Source: an uncultured Olsenella sp.
GTDB lineage: Bacteria; Actinomycetota; Coriobacteriia; Coriobacteriales; Atopobiaceae
Reading direction: 5' to 3'
Length of the DNA stretch: 64,000 nt
NCBI GenBank assembly: GCA_934660915.1
Contig: CAKUIF010000007.1
Coordinates: forward strand, 65,431-129,430
Shown here: one piece after another, positions 15,502-24,483 of the stretch
Layout of the letters: every line of letters begins with the position of its first letter
Numbering within the stretch: the first letter of the stretch is position 1
The notes under the pieces: generated by a model
Told to the model about the DNA's origin: nothing
What the model saw: the letters and a program-made list of their open reading frames with translations, nothing else
Database searches by the model: none
Translations under genes and position numbers: made by a program

Positions 15502-16506
15502 ATGCGCAACGTTGGAGTTCGAGAGATTAGCCGTATAACTGGCTTTTCGCCTGCGACGGTTTCCAATGCCCTCAACAATAAACGCGGAGTAAACAAAGAC
15601 ACCGCCGAGACCATTCGCCGGGTGGCCAAGGAGCTCGGCTACGAGCGCACCGAGCGTCTCGACCATATCCGATTCGTCCTTGCCCGAAAGTCCGGAAAGA
15701 TTCTCGACGAGGGCACCTTCCATCCCGGTGTGATCGAGGGCGTCGAGCGCGTGGCAGCCCAGTACAAGCTGCAGACGACCTTTACCACTGTCGAGCTCGG
15801 CAACCGCGACGCCGCGGCCAAGCAGGCCTACGAGATCACGCACGACATGAGCAACGGCATCGTGCTTTTGGGCACCGAGATGACGGAGGAGGATTACGCC
15901 CTTTTCCGCGATCCGCAGGCGCCGCTCGTCGTCGTCGATGGCTGGTCCGACAGGTACTTCTTTGAGTCCGTGGTCACCCAGAACGAGAACTCGGCTTTCC
16001 GCGCCGTTACCTACCTGGCAGAGCACGGCCACAAGGAGATCGGCTACATCGCGGGTAACTACCGTATAAAGAACTTCCCGCTGCGCGAGCGCGGCTATCG
16101 CAGGGCAATGCGCGAGGCGGGCCTTGACATCAATCCGGCGTGGCGCGTCGAGGTGGGTACCACCGTGAACACCTCCTATGACGCCATGAAGTTGTGGCTC
16201 TCTAGGAACCCGCAGCTCCCGACGGCCTTCTTTGTGGAGAACGACATTATGGCCCTCGGTTGCATGAGGGCCATGGCGGAGCGCGGAATCCAGATTCCCG
16301 ACGACGTGAGCGTGATCGGCTTCGACGACCTGCCGTACGCGAGCATCTGCAACCCGCCGCTGACCACGGCGCGCGTCCCCAACCGCGAGATGGGTGAGAT
16401 CGCTACCCATCGCCTCATGGAGCAGATCCGCGAGCCGCGCGACTATACCTGCGTCACGCACCTCTCGACCACCTTCATCGAGCGCCAGTCGGTCAAGTTC
16501 CTCTAG
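15502..16506 (+). CDS. LacI-family transcriptional regulator
   Basis: 334 residues. The N-terminal helix-turn-helix (VREISRITGFSPATVSNALNNKRGV, residues 5-29, seen as two helices) is characteristic of LacI/GalR. A periplasmic-binding-protein-like sensor domain follows, with GNYRIKNFPLRERGYRRAM, FVENDIMALGCMRAM and GFDDLPYASI. The ATG at 15502 has GGAGGG 6 bp upstream. The effector is probably a sugar or sugar derivative. No sugar gene adjoins it: neighbours are a peptidase (divergent) and a TetR regulator, so it may act on a distant operon. Confidence 0.92.
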   Translation: MRNVGVREISRITGFSPATVSNALNNKRGVNKDTAETIRRVAKELGYERTERLDHIRFVLARKSGKILDEGTFHPGVIEGVERVAAQYKLQTTFTTVELGNRDAAAKQAYEITHDMSNGIVLLGTEMTEEDYALFRDPQAPLVVVDGWSDRYFFESVVTQNENSAFRAVTYLAEHGHKEIGYIAGNYRIKNFPLRERGYRRAMREAGLDINPAWRVEVGTTVNTSYDAMKLWLSRNPQLPTAFFVENDIMALGCMRAMAERGIQIPDDVSVIGFDDLPYASICNPPLTTARVPNREMGEIATHRLMEQIREPRDYTCVTHLSTTFIERQSVKFL

Positions 16507-16530
16507 GCGCGCGGACCCCAACCGAATTCA

Positions 16531-16567
16531 AGCCCTTAGTCGGCGCCGGTACCCCCGGCGCCGACTT
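16531..16567 (+). terminator. Probable terminator of the LacI gene
   Basis: GTCGGCGCCGG and CCGGCGCCGAC form an 11-bp GC-rich stem with a 6-bp loop, followed by TTGTGT. The T-run is weak. Confidence 0.55.
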
Positions 16568-16603
16568 GTGTAAAACTCGACAGATTACGTGCGGTGTCAA
16601 TTC

Positions 16604-16644
16604 GTATTGCACAGACTGTGCAATACTACTCGGGTTGTGCAATA
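16604..16644 (+). promoter_or_regulatory. Operator of the TetR/activase operon
   Basis: GTATTGCACA (16604-16613) and TGTGCAATAC (16617-16626) form a perfect 10-bp-arm dyad with a 3-bp spacer. A further half-site TGTGCAATA lies at 16636-16644, 17 bp before the start codon. Such a dyad directly upstream of a TetR gene usually indicates autoregulation. Confidence 0.7.
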
Positions 16645-16660
16645 ACGACGAAAGGGCCCG

Positions 16661-17353
16661 ATGCCCACATCAGACTGCCTGGTCAGCAACGACCGCCGCA
16701 GCGTCCGCACCCGCGCCGCGCTGCGCCTTGCGCTCGCGCAGGAGATCGACGCCACCGGCGACCTCACCCGCGTGACCGTGACCGCTGTCACCGAGCGCGC
16801 CGGCGTGACCCGCCGCACCTTCTACTCCCACTACAAAGACATCCCCGACCTCGTTACCCAGATCGAGAACGAGGCCTTGGCCGACCTGCGTGTTCACGTG
16901 GAAAGAATTGCGCAGTGCCACCTGGGGCACCTTTCCGAGTCGCTACAGGCGCACGAGCCCGCCCCCGGGTCCGAGTGCCTGCTGCGCGCCGTCGCCGAGC
17001 GCGGCGAGTATCTGCGTCCGCTTCTGGGCGACGGGGGAGACCCGGCCTTCGCCGAGCGCCTCAAGCGCATGGCTTACGACGCCGTGGTGGGCCGCGCGCT
17101 CGACGGCATCGACGTCCGCGCGATGGGCTCGTTCTTTGACTATTACCTGACCTTTGCCATTTCCGCAGAGGTGGGGGTGCTCCTGCGCTGGCTCGAGGGA
17201 GGCATGCGCGAGAGCGTGGAGGCCATGGCGCGCCTCATGACCGCGCTCATGTTCGTCCGCCCGGGCGACCTCTACGGCAACCCCATCGACTTCGACATCC
17301 CGGGCTTTGCCCTGGCCATCATGCGTTGTGAGGAGAATCACGATGTCCGATAA
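16661..17353 (+). CDS. TetR-family transcriptional regulator
   Basis: 230 residues. The N-terminal DNA-binding domain fits TetR (RTRAALRLALAQEI, then RVTVTAVTERAGVTRRTFYSHYKDIPDL with the typical Tyr/Phe-Tyr recognition helix). The C-terminal ligand domain is unassigned. It overlaps the downstream activase gene by 11 bp, so it likely regulates that gene and itself through the TGCACA dyad just upstream. Confidence 0.9.
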   Translation: MPTSDCLVSNDRRSVRTRAALRLALAQEIDATGDLTRVTVTAVTERAGVTRRTFYSHYKDIPDLVTQIENEALADLRVHVERIAQCHLGHLSESLQAHEPAPGSECLLRAVAERGEYLRPLLGDGGDPAFAERLKRMAYDAVVGRALDGIDVRAMGSFFDYYLTFAISAEVGVLLRWLEGGMRESVEAMARLMTALMFVRPGDLYGNPIDFDIPGFALAIMRCEENHDVR

Positions 17354-20300
17354 GACCGCTTCGTCCATCAAGGCTGAGAAGGCCGCCCGCCAGGCCTTGG
17401 AACTCAAACAGGAGGGCGCCGAGCTGTCTCCGGCGCGCCCCTACGACCTCACCTATGCCCACCTGCGCCTGGGCATCGACGTGGGCTCCACCACCGTCAA
17501 GCTGGCCGTCATCGACGACAACGACAACCTCATCTACGCCAACTACGAGCGTCACCACACCGACGTGCGCGCCACGGCCAAGGAGCTCTTTATCCGCGCC
17601 CAGCGCGTCATCGGCGACGCCCCCATGCGCGTGTCCATCACCGGCTCCGGCGGCATGCTGCTGGCCAAGTGGCTCGGCCTCGAGTTCGTCCAGGAGGTCA
17701 TCGCGAGCAAGCGCGCCGTCGAGACGCTCATCCCGCAGACCGACTGCGCCATCGAGCTCGGCGGCGAGGACGCGAAGATCATCTACTTCGACAACGGTAT
17801 CGAGCAGCGCATGAACGGCACCTGCGCCGGCGGCACGGGCGCCTTCATCGACCAGATGGCGTCGCTTCTGCACACCGATGCGACCGGCTTGAACGAGCTC
17901 GCCAAGGGCGCCACGCGCATCCACCCCATTGCCAGCCGCTGCGGCGTCTTTGCAAAGACGGACGTCCAGCCCCTGCTCAACGAGGGTGCGCGCCCCGAGG
18001 ACGTGGCCGCCTCCATCTTCCAGGCCGTGGCCAACCAGACCGTCTCGGGCCTCGCCTGCGGCCACCCCATCCGCGGCTATGTCGCCTTCCTCGGCGGCCC
18101 GCTGCAGTACCTCAGCGAGCTGCGCCACCGCTTCTACGTCACGCTGAACCTCGACGACGAGCACATCATCGTGCCCAACAACGCCCACCTGTTTGTGGCC
18201 ACGGGCGCGGCGCTCGCCGGCGAGTCCGATAAGCACGTGACCTTCGCCGAGGTCATCCGCCTGCTCGAGGACCTCAAGGACACCCAGGGCTCCGAGGTCG
18301 AGCGCTTAGACCCGCTCTTTGCCACCGAGGACGACTACCGCGAGTTCAAGGAGCGTCACGACAAGCAGGTCGTCCCCAAGGGCGACCTGGCCACCTACCA
18401 CGGCCGCGTGTTCATCGGCATCGACGCCGGCTCCACCACCATGAAGGCGGCCGTCGTCGGCGAGGACGGCGAGCTTCTTTACACCTGGTACGGCAACAAC
18501 AACGGCGACATCCTGGGCACCGCGCGCACCATCACCGACGACATCTACGACAAGATGCCCTCCGACTGCGTGATCGGCCACGTGACCACCACCGGCTACG
18601 GCGAGCAGATCCTCATCGAGGCCCTGCGCGCCGACTCCGGCGAGATCGAGACCGTCGCGCACCTGCGCGGCGCGAAGGCCTTCATCCCCGGCGTCGAGTT
18701 CATCCTGGACATCGGCGGCCAGGACATGAAATGCCTGCAGGTCAAGGACGGCGTCATCGAGCACATTATGCTCAACGAGGCGTGCTCGTCGGGCTGCGGC
18801 TCCTTCATCGAGTCCTTCGCCGTCTCCATGAACATGAGCGTTCAGGAGTTCGCCGAGGCGGCCGTGCGCGCCACGGCTCCCGTGGACCTGGGCAGCCGCT
18901 GCACCGTCTTTATGAACTCCCGCGTCAAGCAGGCCCAGAAGGAGGGCGCGACCATCGGCGACGTGGCCGCCGGCCTTTCTTACTCCGTGATCAAGAACGC
19001 CCTCTTTAAGGTCATCAAGCTGCGCGACTTCGACGAGATCGGCAAGTACTGCGTGGTCCAGGGCGGCACCTTCATGTCCGACGCTACGCTGCGCGCCTTC
19101 GAGCTTTTGACCGGGCGCGACGTGATCCGCCCCGACGTGGCGGGCTGCATGGGCGCCTACGGCGCGGCGCTTCTTGCCCGCGACCGCGCGGGCGAGCAGG
19201 GCACCTCCGAGCTTCTTTCCCGTGACGAAATCGACAACCTGCAGGTCAAGCACACCAACGTCCACTGCGGGCGCTGCTCGAACAACTGCCTGCTCACGGT
19301 CAACGACTTCGGCGGCGGCCGCCGCTTCATTACCGGCAACCGCTGCGAGAAGGGCGCCGGCGGCGGCAAGCGCGCCAAGAACGACGCGCCGAACCTCTTT
19401 GAGTACAAGAACAAGCTGCTCTTCGACCGCCCGGCGCTCGCCGCCGACGAGGCCCCGCGCGGCACCGTCGGCATCCCGCGCGCGCTCAACATGTACGAGA
19501 ACTACCCGTTCTGGCACGCGTTCTTCACCAAGCTCGGCTTCAGCATCGTGCTGTCCGACCAGACCAACGGCAAGACCTACGAGGCCGGCATCGAGTCCAT
19601 GCCCTCCGAGTCCGTCTGCTACCCGGCCAAGCTCTCCCACGGCCACATCATGAACCTCATCGCCAAGGACCCGGACTTCATCTGGATGCCGTGCATCCGC
19701 TGGGAGCGCAAGGAGGACGAGGGGGCGACGAACCACTACAACTGCCCGATCGTCATGAGCTACCCGCAGGCCCTCGAGCTCAACGTCGACGAGCTCGGCC
19801 ACGGCACCGCAGTCGAGTTCCTTGACCCCTTCATTCCCTATGACAAGAAGGGCGAGCTCAAGCGCCGTCTGTATGAGCTCATTTCCGAGCAGCGCGAGCG
19901 CGACGCCGAGCAGGGCCGCGGTCGCGTGCGCGGCGCCCACATTACCCGCGCCGAGATCGACGAGGCCGTCAACGCCGCGTGGGAGGCCGACGTCGAGTTC
20001 CACGACGCCATGCATCGCAAGGGCGATGAGGCGCTGCGCTGGATCGAGGAGCACCACGGCCACGGCATCGTGCTCGCCGGCCGTCCGTACCACAACGACC
20101 CCGAGATCAACCACGCCATCCCCGAGCTCGTGCACTCCTTCGGCTTCGCCGTCCTCACCGAGGACTCCGTCGCCCACAAGATGCGCCCCGAGCGCCCGAT
20201 CCGCGTGGTCAATCAGTGGATGTACCACAGCCGCCTGTACCGCGCGGCGCGCTTCGTGGCGTCTCGCAACGACCTCGACCTGATCCAGCTCTTCTCGTTC

Positions 20301-21980
20301 GGCTGCGGCCTGGACGCGCTGACCACCGACCAGGTCCAGGAGATTCTCGAGGCCTCCGGCAAGATCTACACCATGCTCAAGGTCGACCAGGTGAGCAACC
20401 TCGGCGCCGCGCGCATCCGCATCCGCTCCCTCATGGCGGCGCTCAAAGAGCAGCGCGAGGAGCTCGAGCGCAAGGCCGCCGCAGGCCAGATCCACGAGGT
20501 CGAGCCTGCAGGCGTCGTCAAGGCCAACGGCGCGCCCGAGCGCAAGCGCGAGGACAACGGCGAGGTGCCCGTCTATCGCGAGGCCGCGAGCTCGGCGTTC
20601 ACCAAGGTGCGCTACACCAAGGAGATGCAGGACGCGGGCTACACCATTCTCGCGCCGCAGATGAGCCCCATCCACTTCGAGCTTATCGAGGAGCTGCTCA
20701 GAAACGAGGGCTACAACGCGGTCCTTCTTCCCTCCGTCGACCAGGGCGCCGTGGACATGGGCCTGAAGTACGTGAACAACGACATCTGCTACCCGTCCAT
20801 CCTCGTCACCGGTCAGATCATGGAAGCGGTGCTGTCGGGCAAGTACGACCTCACCCGCACCGCCGTGCTCATCACCCAGACGGGCGGCGGCTGCCGAGCG
20901 ACGAACTATATCGCCTTGATCCGCAAGGCGCTCAAGGACTCCGGCCACCCCGAGGTGCCCGTGATCAGCCTGACCGCCGCGTCGGGCCTCGACGAGGACA
21001 ACTCCGGCTTCAACATCTTCAAGCCGGCGCTGCTCATCAAGGCGCTCTACGCGCTTCTTTACGGTGACCTCATCATGCAGCTGCTCTACCGCGTGCGCCC
21101 CTACGAGACGCGCCCGGGCTCGGCCGACGAGCTCTACGAGCGCATGATGGCGCAGGCCAAGGCGACGCTGCTGCACACCTCGCGCTCGGGCTTCTACCAG
21201 CTCTGCCAGAAGACCGTCGACGCGTTCGAGGCACTGCCGCTGACCAACGACCGCTCCAAGCCGCGCGTCGGCGTGGTCGGCGAGATCCTGGTCAAGTTCC
21301 ACCCCACGGCAAACAACCAGGTCGTCCGCGTGATCGAGCAGGAGGGCTGCGAGGCCAACGTCCCCGGCCTCGTCGACTTCTTCCTCTTTGGCATGACCAA
21401 CGCCATCAACATGAAGGACGAGCTGGGCACCAAGGCCACAAGCCGCTTCACGCACCGCACGGGCATCAAGGCGATCGAGGCCTTCCGCGAGCCCATCAAC
21501 AAGATGCTGCGGAAGTCCACGCGCTTCGAGCCGTACCCGAGCGTCTTTGAGCTCGCCGAGAAGGCCGGCAAGATCTTGAGCCTGTGCAACACGATGGGCG
21601 AGGGCTGGCTGCTCACGGCCGAGATGTGCGACCTGATCGAGACGGGGACGCCCAATATCGTGTGCTGCTCGCCGTTCGCCTGCCTGCCCAACCACGTCGT
21701 GGGCAAGGCCGTCATCAAGCGCCTGCGCGAGATGCACCCCGAGAGCAACATCGTGGCCGTCGACTACGATCCGGGCGCGTCCGAGGTCAACCAGCTCAAT
21801 CGCATCAAGCTGATGATCTCGGTTGCCAAGGAGAACTACCGCAACGCCCGCGGCGAGGACTTCAAGCTCGTGAACGACGACGACCCGACCGTGGGCGGCG
21901 GCGAGGACTACGGCATCCCGCTGTCCGATGAGCAGCGCGCCCGCCTCGAGGACATTAAGGCGCGCGCGGCGGTCGACTAA
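17343..21980 (+). CDS. Giant acyl-CoA dehydratase activase-related protein
   Basis: 1545 residues. Two tandem BadF/BadG/BcrA/BcrD-type ATPase domains of the ASKHA fold: domain 1 from about residue 42 (LGIDVGSTTVKLAVIDD, then NGTCAGGTGAFIDQM) and domain 2 from about residue 357 (FIGIDAGSTTMKAAVV, then NEACSSGCGSFIESF). The two glycine-rich Cys loops would ligate the bridging 4Fe-4S cluster of an archerase. A Cys-rich stretch VHCGRCSNNCLLTV (about 640) follows, then a DUF2229-type part (GTVGIPRALNMYENYPFW, about 706) and a C-terminal region related to dehydratase subunits (from about 1080). Such proteins couple ATP hydrolysis to low-potential electron transfer. The partner enzyme is not in the window. 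Start ATG 17343 overlaps the TetR gene. Confidence 0.9.
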   Translation: MSDKTASSIKAEKAARQALELKQEGAELSPARPYDLTYAHLRLGIDVGSTTVKLAVIDDNDNLIYANYERHHTDVRATAKELFIRAQRVIGDAPMRVSITGSGGMLLAKWLGLEFVQEVIASKRAVETLIPQTDCAIELGGEDAKIIYFDNGIEQRMNGTCAGGTGAFIDQMASLLHTDATGLNELAKGATRIHPIASRCGVFAKTDVQPLLNEGARPEDVAASIFQAVANQTVSGLACGHPIRGYVAFLGGPLQYLSELRHRFYVTLNLDDEHIIVPNNAHLFVATGAALAGESDKHVTFAEVIRLLEDLKDTQGSEVERLDPLFATEDDYREFKERHDKQVVPKGDLATYHGRVFIGIDAGSTTMKAAVVGEDGELLYTWYGNNNGDILGTARTITDDIYDKMPSDCVIGHVTTTGYGEQILIEALRADSGEIETVAHLRGAKAFIPGVEFILDIGGQDMKCLQVKDGVIEHIMLNEACSSGCGSFIESFAVSMNMSVQEFAEAAVRATAPVDLGSRCTVFMNSRVKQAQKEGATIGDVAAGLSYSVIKNALFKVIKLRDFDEIGKYCVVQGGTFMSDATLRAFELLTGRDVIRPDVAGCMGAYGAALLARDRAGEQGTSELLSRDEIDNLQVKHTNVHCGRCSNNCLLTVNDFGGGRRFITGNRCEKGAGGGKRAKNDAPNLFEYKNKLLFDRPALAADEAPRGTVGIPRALNMYENYPFWHAFFTKLGFSIVLSDQTNGKTYEAGIESMPSESVCYPAKLSHGHIMNLIAKDPDFIWMPCIRWERKEDEGATNHYNCPIVMSYPQALELNVDELGHGTAVEFLDPFIPYDKKGELKRRLYELISEQRERDAEQGRGRVRGAHITRAEIDEAVNAAWEADVEFHDAMHRKGDEALRWIEEHHGHGIVLAGRPYHNDPEINHAIPELVHSFGFAVLTEDSVAHKMRPERPIRVVNQWMYHSRLYRAARFVASRNDLDLIQLFSFGCGLDALTTDQVQEILEASGKIYTMLKVDQVSNLGAARIRIRSLMAALKEQREELERKAAAGQIHEVEPAGVVKANGAPERKREDNGEVPVYREAASSAFTKVRYTKEMQDAGYTILAPQMSPIHFELIEELLRNEGYNAVLLPSVDQGAVDMGLKYVNNDICYPSILVTGQIMEAVLSGKYDLTRTAVLITQTGGGCRATNYIALIRKALKDSGHPEVPVISLTAASGLDEDNSGFNIFKPALLIKALYALLYGDLIMQLLYRVRPYETRPGSADELYERMMAQAKATLLHTSRSGFYQLCQKTVDAFEALPLTNDRSKPRVGVVGEILVKFHPTANNQVVRVIEQEGCEANVPGLVDFFLFGMTNAINMKDELGTKATSRFTHRTGIKAIEAFREPINKMLRKSTRFEPYPSVFELAEKAGKILSLCNTMGEGWLLTAEMCDLIETGTPNIVCCSPFACLPNHVVGKAVIKRLREMHPESNIVAVDYDPGASEVNQLNRIKLMISVAKENYRNARGEDFKLVNDDDPTVGGGEDYGIPLSDEQRARLEDIKARAAVD

Positions 21981-22008
21981 CTGAGCGGTCGCACGGGCCG
22001 GCGCCCAT

Positions 22009-22072
22009 AGAATGGTTCGCGAAGGAGCGGTTTCCCAAGGAGGCCGCCTTCGTGAACCATTCTTTTTTGGAC
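22009..22072 (+). terminator. Terminator after the activase gene
   Basis: AGAATGGTTC and GAACCATTCT pair, extended by CGAAGG and CCTTCG, around an inner GC-rich loop, followed by six T. It ends the TetR-activase transcript. Confidence 0.85.
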
Positions 22073-22092
22073 GAGCCGGGAACCTCGAATCA

Positions 22093-22176
22093 TCTCAAAT
22101 CCGGAATCGATTCCAGTTTTGAGACGATTCTTGCGATATAATCGTCTCAAATCTGGAATGTATTCCATTTTTGAGA
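22093..22176 (+). promoter_or_regulatory. Twin palindromic operators flanking a TATAAT promoter
   Basis: Two 32-bp palindromes, 22093-22124 and 22145-22176, each with outer TCTCAAA...TTTGAGA and inner GGAAT...ATTCC. Their centres are 52 bp apart, about five helical turns. A perfect -10 box TATAAT (22137-22142) lies between them. The ATPase start codon follows at 22192. Likely a repressed promoter with cooperative operators; the regulator is unidentified. Confidence 0.7.
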
Positions 22177-22191
22177 GAATCGAGTACGGCA

Positions 22192-23466
22192 ATGTACATT
22201 TCCCGGGCCCTTGAACCTGTTGTGTCCAGGTATTCCGAGTTCTTCAAGGTTGTGGTGGTCACTGGTCCGCGCCAGGTGGGCAAAACAACCATGCTCAAGC
22301 ACCTTATCGAAAAGGAGCAAGAGCTCACCGGCGTCCGGCGTTCGTATGTTTCTCTTGACGACTCGGCGCTTCGCATGGCCGCAAAGGCGGATCCCGCGCT
22401 GTTTCTCCAGCGTTATAAGCCGCCCGTTCTGATCGATGAGATTCAGAAAGCGCCCGAGCTGCTTCCGTATATCAAGCTCGCGGTTGATGCCGACGATTTA
22501 AATGGCCAGTTTTGGCTCACTGGCTCCCAGCCGCTTCACCTCATGAAAGAAGTTTCCGAGTCGCTCGCCGGGCGTGCCGGCATCGTCGAAATGCTCGGCC
22601 TTTCAAACGCTGAGATCGCAGGCGTCGCGTCGGAGCCCTTCTCGCCAACGTCGGATTACTATTTGCGCAGAGTGGGCCTTATGCCGAAGTTCGGCGTACA
22701 CGATGCCTTTGAGCGCATAGCTGCCAGCTCGTTTCCGGGGATTCGCTCGCTGCCCGAGGATTTGCGCGCGGCGGCGTACGAGTCCTATATCGATACGTAC
22801 GTAATGAGAGATATTCGCGACCTTTCGCAGGTGGCGGACGAGCTCAAGTTCAGGCGCTTTATGACTGCCTGCGCTTCGCTTACCTCGAAGCCTGTGGTCT
22901 ACGCGGAGCTTGCCCGCCTGGCGGACATCGACCAGAAAACGGCGAAGGCGTGGCTTTCTCTTCTGGTGAGCTCGTATTTGGTCAAGATTGTGGAGCCGTA
23001 TTCGAACAACCTGCTTAAACGGCTGAGCAAGCAGCCCATAATGCACTTTACCGATCCGGGGCTTGCTGCGTATCTTTGCGGCTGGGACAGCGCTTCCACG
23101 CTTGAGCTGGGCGCGATGTCGGGCATGGTATTCGAGACCTATGTATTTGACGAGCTCTATAAAAGCTACTGCAACGCAGGTAAGCGCCCCCAGCTTTGGT
23201 TCTTCCGGACCAACGACCGCAAGGAAATAGACCTTCTTTTGGAGCAGAACGGCACGCTGTTCCCGATTGAGGTAAAGAAGAGCGCTTCTCCCGTTGCGAC
23301 TGACGCAAAGAATTTCAGCGCGCTGGACGGTGTGGAGGCGGACGATTTGCCGCCCGAACTCGTTGCCTTTAAGCGAGAGGTAGGAACCGGCGCCATTGTC
23401 TGTATGGCGGATGACGCTTTTCCGGTCAGCTCTCGGGCGTGGGCGATGCCGCTGTGGGCGATTTAG
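22192..23466 (+). CDS. AAA ATPase with DUF4143 (archaeal-type ATPase)
   Basis: 424 residues. Walker A GPRQVGKT at 25-32, Walker B LIDEIQKAPEL, and an arginine-finger region GSQPLHLM. The C-terminal DUF4143 part carries the restriction-nuclease-like core RTNDRKEIDLLL then IEVKKS (Asp and Glu-x-Lys). Such proteins are widespread, horizontally mobile and of unresolved role. A paralogue-like ATPase at 58944 belongs to the same class but is poorly similar. Its own palindromic control region (22093-22176) makes strong regulation likely. ATG 22192 has no clear ribosome binding site and may be leaderless or weakly translated. Confidence 0.88.
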   Translation: MYISRALEPVVSRYSEFFKVVVVTGPRQVGKTTMLKHLIEKEQELTGVRRSYVSLDDSALRMAAKADPALFLQRYKPPVLIDEIQKAPELLPYIKLAVDADDLNGQFWLTGSQPLHLMKEVSESLAGRAGIVEMLGLSNAEIAGVASEPFSPTSDYYLRRVGLMPKFGVHDAFERIAASSFPGIRSLPEDLRAAAYESYIDTYVMRDIRDLSQVADELKFRRFMTACASLTSKPVVYAELARLADIDQKTAKAWLSLLVSSYLVKIVEPYSNNLLKRLSKQPIMHFTDPGLAAYLCGWDSASTLELGAMSGMVFETYVFDELYKSYCNAGKRPQLWFFRTNDRKEIDLLLEQNGTLFPIEVKKSASPVATDAKNFSALDGVEADDLPPELVAFKREVGTGAIVCMADDAFPVSSRAWAMPLWAI

Positions 23467-23483
23467 GAGTAGGGGAGAAAAAC

Positions 23484-24311
23484 ATGCTCAAGCTTGTATT
23501 TACCGACCTCGACGGCACGTTTGTGGACTCGCAGAAGCTGGTGCCCGAGCGCAACGCGCGCGTGCTCGACCTCGCGGCGGAACGCGGCGTGCAGTTCGTG
23601 CCGTGCACGGGTCGCAACGCGAACGGCGTTCTGCCCGATTTGGCCAACCACCCGGCCGTGCGCTATGCCATCTGCTGCAACGGCGCCTTGGTGGTCGACC
23701 TGCGCGAGGACCGCGTGCTCCGCAGCGCGCCGATGAGCAACGAGCAGGTGCTCGAGCTTTACGAGCGCGTTCGCAATCTGCGCGTGTCCTTCGATGTTTT
23801 TATCAATGGCAAGGTATATCTCGAGCGGAGCCGTTGGGAGATTCCGCACGAGGCATCCGGGGGCGACAGAGCTGCGGAGAAGTTCTTCTACAGCCTGCGT
23901 ACTCCCTATGACTGCAGCCTGGAGGAGCTCCTCCAGCGCGGCCCCGCGACCAAGGTGACCATGCTGCACCCCGGAAACATCGACGCCGCCGCCGTGCGCG
24001 CGGCCGCCGAGTCGGTCGAGGGCGTCGAGTGGACCTGGTCGCTGCCCATGAACACCGAGGTCGCAAATGCCGAGGCGAGCAAGGGCGCCGCGCTCGCGTG
24101 GCTGTGCCGCCACCTGGGCGTCGACGTCGCGGACGCGGTCGCGTTCGGCGACGGGGACAACGACCTCTCCATGATCCGTATGGCCGGCGACGGCGTGGCG
24201 ATGGAAAACGCCATCCCCGAGGTGCTCGCGGCGGCCGACCACGTCACGTCCTCCTGCGACGAGGCCGGCGTGGCGGCATACCTGGAGCCCATCCTTTCGG
24301 CGATGGCCTAG
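23484..24311 (+). CDS. HAD-superfamily (Cof-type) phosphatase, paralogue A
   Basis: 275 residues. HAD motifs: FTDLDGTFVDS (nucleophile Asp 8 and acid Asp 10), PCTGRN (motif II Thr), and near the C-terminus AFGDGDNDLSM (motif IV). The Cof/YidA-like cap sits between them. It acts on an unknown phosphorylated metabolite. The paralogue at 31335-32162 has the same length, and the last ~200 nt of both genes and the DNA beyond the stop codon are almost identical. The ATG at 23484 with GGGGAGA upstream is chosen by match to the paralogue. Confidence 0.9.
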   Translation: MLKLVFTDLDGTFVDSQKLVPERNARVLDLAAERGVQFVPCTGRNANGVLPDLANHPAVRYAICCNGALVVDLREDRVLRSAPMSNEQVLELYERVRNLRVSFDVFINGKVYLERSRWEIPHEASGGDRAAEKFFYSLRTPYDCSLEELLQRGPATKVTMLHPGNIDAAAVRAAAESVEGVEWTWSLPMNTEVANAEASKGAALAWLCRHLGVDVADAVAFGDGDNDLSMIRMAGDGVAMENAIPEVLAAADHVTSSCDEAGVAAYLEPILSAMA

Positions 24312-24483
24312 CCCTTCTTGCCGCCCGGTGCCTCCCCGGGTACCTTCCCGTACAAACTAACTCCCACACAGCGGACGCATTTCGGCCTTTTTCGGCCCGG
24401 ATGCGTCCGCTGTGTGGGAGTTAAGCGTTGTGAAGCCTTCACAACGTCGTGAAGGCTTCACGGCTTGGAGGGTGACTGGCGGG
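24312..24483. repeat. Palindromic repeat family A, copy 1 (24359-24461)
   Basis: AACTCCCACACAGCGGACGC.. and its reverse complement form 22-bp arms (24359-24380 and 24401-24422) around a 20-bp loop. A second hairpin follows: GTGAAGCCTTCAC (24430-24442) and GTGAAGGCTTCAC (24449-24461). The element lies between convergent genes and may act as a terminator or REP-like element. Three more copies are at 32197, 47955 and 49247. Confidence 0.75.

Noticed and set aside
18306..21737. 1143-codon open frame on the minus strand
   Set aside because: It is fully antisense to the activase gene, lacks recognisable motifs, and has the Val/Leu/Asp/Gly bias typical of the shadow frame of GC-rich coding DNA.
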